DNA of 7,797 nucleotides from Spirochaetes bacterium ADurb.Bin110 (GTDB lineage: Bacteria; Spirochaetota; Spirochaetia; Treponematales; Rectinemataceae): NCBI GenBank assembly GCA_002070755.1, contig MWDY01000056.1:1-7797 (forward strand). Reading direction: 5' to 3'. The notes beneath the pieces were generated by a model. It was not told the origin of the DNA. It did no database searches and saw only the letters and a program-made list of their open reading frames with translations. Position numbers and translations under genes: made by a program. Below, piece after piece: positions 5,388 through 7,797 of this stretch (position 1 is the first letter of the stretch; every line of letters begins with the position of its first letter).

Positions 5388-5406
5388 ATGGCATCACATT
5401 AGTATG
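5367..5406. promoter_or_regulatory. Two overlapping palindromes, probable VapB/VapC operator
   Basis: First palindrome: TATGCA (5367-5372) and TGCATA (5380-5385), 7-nt spacer. Second: CATACTA (5382-5388) and TAGTATG (5400-5406), 11-nt spacer. Both are perfect, they share the 5382-5385 segment, and together they cover the promoter up to the ribosome binding site. Type II antitoxins with ribbon-helix-helix folds repress their own promoters at such sites. Confidence 0.65.
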
Positions 5407-5416
5407 AGGTGAAAAC

Positions 5417-5608
5417 ATGAGAACAACACTGAATATTGAAGATAATTTAATTGACAAAGCAACAAAAATTACCGGAATCAAAGAGAAAACAACACTGGTT
5501 AAGCTGGGATTGGAAGCGCTGATTGCCAGAGAAAGCGCACGGAGGCTTGCAAAGTTAGGCGGAACGCAAAAACAGCTACAGGACATACCGCGAAGAAAAG
5601 GAGCATGA
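5417..5608 (+). CDS. vapB: VapB-type antitoxin (cassette 7)
   Basis: A 63-residue protein with an N-terminal ribbon-helix-helix pattern (MRTTLNIEDNLIDKA, then TLVKLGLEALIARESA) typical of DUF2191/VapB antitoxins. It should dimerise on the operator palindromes upstream, while its basic C-terminal tail (residues 40-63) would bind and block the PIN toxin. GAGGTG (5406-5411) lies 5 nt before the ATG. The toxin gene starts 6 nt after its stop, a typical two-gene operon. Confidence 0.9.
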   Translation: MRTTLNIEDNLIDKATKITGIKEKTTLVKLGLEALIARESARRLAKLGGTQKQLQDIPRRKGA

Positions 5609-5614
5609 TCGATC

Positions 5615-5977
5615 ATGGTTCTTGTGGATACCTCTGTTTGGGTTTCACATTTCAGAGACGGGAATACTGAATTGGCAACCTTGCTCAATAATGGCACGGT
5701 ATTATGCCACCCGTTAATTGTCGGGGAACTGGCGTGTGGAAATTTAAAAGACAGAGCCGTCATACTTTCTTTTCTTAAACTGTTACCCATGTGCATTGAA
5801 GCAGAACATGAAGAAGTATTATCCTTTATTGAGAATAACCGCATCATGGGTAAAGGTATCGGTTATGTAGATGCTCAGCTTGCCGCATCCTCTGTATTAA
5901 CGGGCGTTCCGATCTGGACACGTGATAAGAAACTGGCACAAGTCGCTGACAGTCTGCATGTGAAATATAAAAATTGA
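5615..5977 (+). CDS. vapC: VapC-type PIN-domain ribonuclease toxin (cassette 7)
   Basis: A 120-residue PIN-domain protein, the expected RNase toxin of the VapBC pair; VapC enzymes cut specific tRNAs or rRNA using Mg2+ held by acidic residues. All four acidic positions are present: Asp5 (VDTSVW), Glu38 (VGELACG), Asp86 (YVDAQLAAS) and Asp104 (TRDKKLAQVA), so it appears intact. AAAAGGAG (5596-5603) precedes the ATG by 11 nt. The TGA stop is also the first three bases of the attC left core TGATAAC. Confidence 0.93.
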   Translation: MVLVDTSVWVSHFRDGNTELATLLNNGTVLCHPLIVGELACGNLKDRAVILSFLKLLPMCIEAEHEEVLSFIENNRIMGKGIGYVDAQLAASSVLTGVPIWTRDKKLAQVADSLHVKYKN

Positions 5978-6030
5978 TAACAAAATCAATCCACCCGATC
6001 GCTACGCTCCGGGTGATTTTTTCGCTGGGC
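5975..6030 (+). repeat. attC: attC site ending cassette 7, mutated right core
   Basis: Left core TGATAAC (5975-5981) is the exact complement of the core opening cassette 7. Arms CACCCG (5992-5997)/CGGGTG (6010-6015) are perfect. The right core reads GCTGGGC (6024-6030): the normally invariant GTT is GCT. The core ending the next cassette is GCCCAAC, complementary to GTTGGGC, which points to a T-to-C change at 6025. Confidence 0.9.
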
Positions 6031-6097
6031 ATGATCAAAATATGGCAACCGACATAACATTAATGATCTACAAACGTACCAAGAGTGGACCAACGAT

Positions 6098-6571
6098 ATG
6101 AAAATCTCTCGCGTTTCTTTTTTTCTCGCACTTTTCACGACAGCAGTCCTATCGTCATGTGCGCAAATCGACGTGTGCAAGGAAGTCATCTCAACGAAGA
6201 ACGCGCCAGCCGCCATTGGGCCTTACTCGCAAGCGGTGCGTGCAGGAAACACCCTGTTCCTCTCCGGGCAGATCCCAATCGATCCGAAGACCAATCAGCT
6301 GATGGCCATTGAGACTATCGAGGAACAGACAAAGCTCGTCATCGAAAACTTGCGCGCGGTGTTGGAGGCGAACGGCATGACGCTCGCGGATGTTGTTTCG
6401 ACACAGGTATTCATGAAGGATCTGAATGAATTTCCCCGAATGAATGCTGTCTATGGTACCTATTTCAAGGAGGCACCCCCTGCACGTGCAACGATAGAAG
6501 TGTCCCGTCTACCGCAAGACGTAAAGATAGAAATAACTGCCATTGCCGTAAAACAACGGTGTTCGGATTAG
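6098..6571 (+). CDS. RidA-family protein with a lipoprotein signal peptide (cassette 8)
   Basis: A 157-residue member of the RidA (YjgF/YER057c/UK114) family. RidA enzymes hydrolyse reactive enamine/imine intermediates to 2-ketoacids, normally in the cytoplasm. The family core runs from about residue 30: IGPYSQAVRAG, LFLSGQIPIDPKT (53-65), VVSTQVFMKDL, PPARATIEVSRLP (127-139) and VKIEITAIAV. Arg130 corresponds to the substrate-carboxylate-binding arginine (Arg105 in E. coli RidA), and Glu145 is also conserved. Unlike usual RidA (about 128 residues), it has a clear lipoprotein signal, MKISR plus a hydrophobic stretch and the lipobox L-S-S-C with Cys21; +2 is Ala, suggesting the outer membrane. 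Its compartment, and so its substrate, should differ from cytoplasmic RidA. GAGTGGA (6083-6089) lies 8 nt before the ATG. No promoter is recognised. Confidence 0.92.
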   Translation: MKISRVSFFLALFTTAVLSSCAQIDVCKEVISTKNAPAAIGPYSQAVRAGNTLFLSGQIPIDPKTNQLMAIETIEEQTKLVIENLRAVLEANGMTLADVVSTQVFMKDLNEFPRMNAVYGTYFKEAPPARATIEVSRLPQDVKIEITAIAVKQRCSD

Positions 6572-6618
6572 GAAGGCAAAGGCAGATGATAGCGAAAAGT
6601 GTTAAGAATAAAAGTACG

Positions 6619-6674
6619 GCCCAACAAAGTCAATCCAGCCGATCGCCGCGCCTCGGCTGATGTTGTCGTTGGGC
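6619..6674 (+). repeat. attC: Last attC site of the array (end of cassette 8)
   Basis: Left core GCCCAAC (6619-6625), perfect arms CAGCCG (6636-6641)/CGGCTG (6654-6659) and right core GTTGGGC (6668-6674) form a canonical 56-bp attC, the best preserved in the window. No further attC follows, so it is the probable right boundary or the penultimate site. Confidence 0.96.
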
Positions 6675-6742
6675 CTAAAATGGCAAACAGGATAGTTTCA
6701 ATACGGCAGCAACCATGATTTTGGAAGGGGAGCAATAATATT

Positions 6743-7189
6743 ATGATCACTGTTTTGAAGAAGTGCGAAAAGGTTATGATTCAGGCCCTTATGGTCATGA
6801 TGGCAATCGTTTTGCTCCTTGCCACAATCGACCTTGGTTGGCTCATCATAAAAGATATCATAAACCCACCATATTTTCTTCTCAGTGTTGAGCAGCTGCT
6901 TGAGATTTTCGGACTCTTTATGTTGGTCGTGATTGGAATCGAACTGCTTGAAACAATAATGAAAACCTACATAACCCAGGATCAACCCCATTACGAGGTT
7001 GTTCTCTCGGTAGCAATCATTGCGATTGCACGCAAGGTGATCATTTTAGATCTCAAAGAGGTGGACAGCCTGAGCCTGATCGGAATTGCCTCTATTATTG
7101 TTGCGCTTACTGCGGGCTATTTTCTAATGAAAAGAGCCCGCTCTCAAGACAGGGCAGAGCGAACTATCCTGAATAATGATAAAATGTAA
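6743..7189 (+). CDS. PsiE-family membrane protein (phosphate-starvation-inducible E type)
   Basis: A 148-residue integral membrane protein resembling the PsiE family, named for E. coli PsiE (136 residues); molecular function is not established. Hydrophobic helices are at about 13-36, 50-70, 82-100 and 108-128. The family-like stretches LLSVEQLLEIFGLFMLVVIGIELLETI and VVLSVAIIAIARKVIILDLKE are clear. The ATG at 6743 follows AAGGGGAG (6725-6732) by 10 nt. It begins 69 bp after the last attC right core and no attC follows its stop. It is therefore either the first host gene beyond the array or a terminal cassette whose attC was lost. It converges with the HD-GYP gene, 54 nt away. No phosphate-type regulatory box was recognised. 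Confidence 0.85.
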   Translation: MITVLKKCEKVMIQALMVMMAIVLLLATIDLGWLIIKDIINPPYFLLSVEQLLEIFGLFMLVVIGIELLETIMKTYITQDQPHYEVVLSVAIIAIARKVIILDLKEVDSLSLIGIASIIVALTAGYFLMKRARSQDRAERTILNNDKM

Positions 7190-7243
7190 GCGCCTGCAAA
7201 GCAGCAACTTTTGGTTCATCACTATGATGATTACCGTTTAAAC

Positions 7244-7797
7244 TCAAGTCTTTCGAAATTGAAATCGTTTTTCCCGGATTAATCTCAGGCAGGCATCCAC
7301 CGCATCTGCGTCATAAATAGTTCCTCTATTTTTCTCGATCTCCTCCAGCGCTGCATTCAATCCCAATGCCGGACGATAAGGACGGTGGGATGCCATTGAT
7401 TCCACTACATCGGCCACAGCAAGGATCCGGGACTCCAGAAGAATGTCATCCCCCCTCAGGTTTCTTGGATATCCCGAACCGTCCATCCGCTCATGATGCT
7501 CCAGGATCATTCTTGCAATGGGCCAGGGAAAGTCAATGTCCTTGAGGATGTCGTAACCGGACTGGGGATGGGTTTTGATAAGCTCGAACTCCATCTCTGT
7601 CAATTTATTCGGCTTGGTGAGAATTTCCGCGGGAACCGAGATCTTTCCAAGATCATGAATAATTGCAGCCATCTGGATACCATCAATCCGGTCGGAGGTC
7701 AGTTTTAGTTCCATGGCAATGGCACGGGACAGGTCAGCCACCCCTCGCTGATGCCCCGCCGTATAGGGATCCCTTGTCTCAACCGTCACTGCGACGG
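7244..7797 (-). CDS. HD-GYP domain cyclic-di-GMP phosphodiesterase, partial (C-terminal part)
   Basis: At least 184 residues are encoded and the frame stays open to the right edge, so this is the C-terminal part of a larger gene; a GTG at 7789 is unlikely to be the true start because coding (V-A) continues upstream. The HD-GYP signatures are intact: RDPYTAGHQ, MAAIIHDLGKI with the HD pair, KTHPQSG, LEHHERMDGSGYP containing the GYP motif, and ILAVADVVESM. Family members hydrolyse cyclic-di-GMP, usually under control of an N-terminal sensor or receiver domain, which here lies outside the window. It is on the opposite strand to every cassette gene and probably marks chromosomal flanking DNA. Confidence 0.95.
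   Translation of the reverse strand, partial: VAVTVETRDPYTAGHQRGVADLSRAIAMELKLTSDRIDGIQMAAIIHDLGKISVPAEILTKPNKLTEMEFELIKTHPQSGYDILKDIDFPWPIARMILEHHERMDGSGYPRNLRGDDILLESRILAVADVVESMASHRPYRPALGLNAALEEIEKNRGTIYDADAVDACLRLIREKRFQFRKT

Larger units (their letters stand above)
21..6674 (+). mobile_element. Integron gene-cassette array (eight cassettes, distal part)
   Basis: Eight cassettes in the same orientation are delimited by attC-like sites. Using the G^TT cleavage point in the right core, boundaries are about 77-1038, 1039-1956, 1957-3595, 3596-4221, 4222-4705, 4706-5342, 5343-6024 and 6025-6668. The start core and end core of each cassette are complementary in most cases, as expected if each once existed as an excised circle: cassette 2 GTTAAGCCTCA/TGAGGCTTAAC, cassette 4 GTTATGCA/TGCATAAC, cassette 5 GTTGGGC/GCCCAAC, cassette 7 GTTATCAA/TTGATAAC. 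No intI gene, attI or cassette promoter Pc is visible, so the platform should lie upstream. The mixture of unrelated short functions and two toxin-antitoxin cassettes is typical of sedentary chromosomal or environmental integrons. The left end is less certain than the right. Confidence 0.93.

Noticed and set aside
5386..5847. 153-residue open frame on the minus strand
   Set aside because: It lies opposite the vapB-like and vapC-like genes, both of which have clear motifs; it shows no recognisable domain.
21..6674. CRISPR array, from the repeated GC-rich palindromes
   Set aside because: Repeats are 0.4-1.6 kb apart, imperfect, and flank genes; they fit attC sites, not CRISPR repeats with short spacers.
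7216..7230. TCATC-ACTAT-GATGA hairpin between the convergent psiE-like and HD-GYP genes
   Set aside because: Only a 5-bp AT-rich stem with no T-run on either side; too weak to call a terminator.

Overview
This window is the distal part of an integron gene-cassette array from a Gram-negative bacterium. Eight short genes or gene pairs, all on the + strand, are separated by imperfect palindromes with the architecture of attC recombination sites: a 7-bp outer core (RYYYAAC ... GTTRRRY) around an inner arm pair such as CAGCCG/CGGCTG and a variable hairpin. No integrase, attI or insertion sequence is visible, so the integron platform, if intact, lies to the left of the window. The host cannot be named. 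Two predicted lipoproteins, a PsiE-type membrane protein and an HD-GYP phosphodiesterase suggest a proteobacterium or related Gram-negative (inference).

Cassette boundaries can be tested from the sequence. In a mobile cassette, the left core of the attC at its end should be complementary to the right core at its own start. This holds perfectly for cassettes 2, 4, 5 and 7 (11 consecutive bases in cassette 2), in 6 of 7 positions for cassettes 1, 3 and 8, and fails for cassette 6.

Layout: cassette 1, uncharacterised lipoprotein (174-974); cassette 2, AbiJ-NTD4/HEPN-like abortive-infection protein (1066-1917); cassette 3, AbiV-like protein with a long unassigned C-terminal extension (1979-3538); cassette 4, cysteine-rich DUF3795-type protein (3649-4170); cassette 5, small DUF4405-type membrane protein (4260-4610); cassette 6, YefM-YoeB toxin-antitoxin pair with its own promoter and operator (4779-5281); cassette 7, VapBC-type pair with its own promoter and operators (5417-5977); cassette 8, a RidA-family protein carrying a lipoprotein signal (6098-6571). 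After the last attC (6619-6674) comes a PsiE-family gene (6743-7189) with no attC of its own, then a convergent HD-GYP gene cut by the right edge (7244-7797, minus). The switch in strand and loss of attC sites mark the probable array end.

Read together, cassettes 2 and 3 form a two-gene block of HEPN-type abortive-infection candidates. They are joined by an unusually compact attC (44 bp) that is crossed by a 17-codon reading frame with its own ribosome binding site, ending at the GTG start of the abiV-like gene. The two toxin-antitoxin cassettes carry their own promoters and probably stabilise the array. The other cassettes look like independent functions with no visible promoters, probably depending on read-through. 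The best candidates for something undescribed are the abiJ-like/abiV-like pair with its coupling attC, the unassigned AbiV C-terminal region, the lipidated RidA, and the defective core sites in attC6 and attC7.
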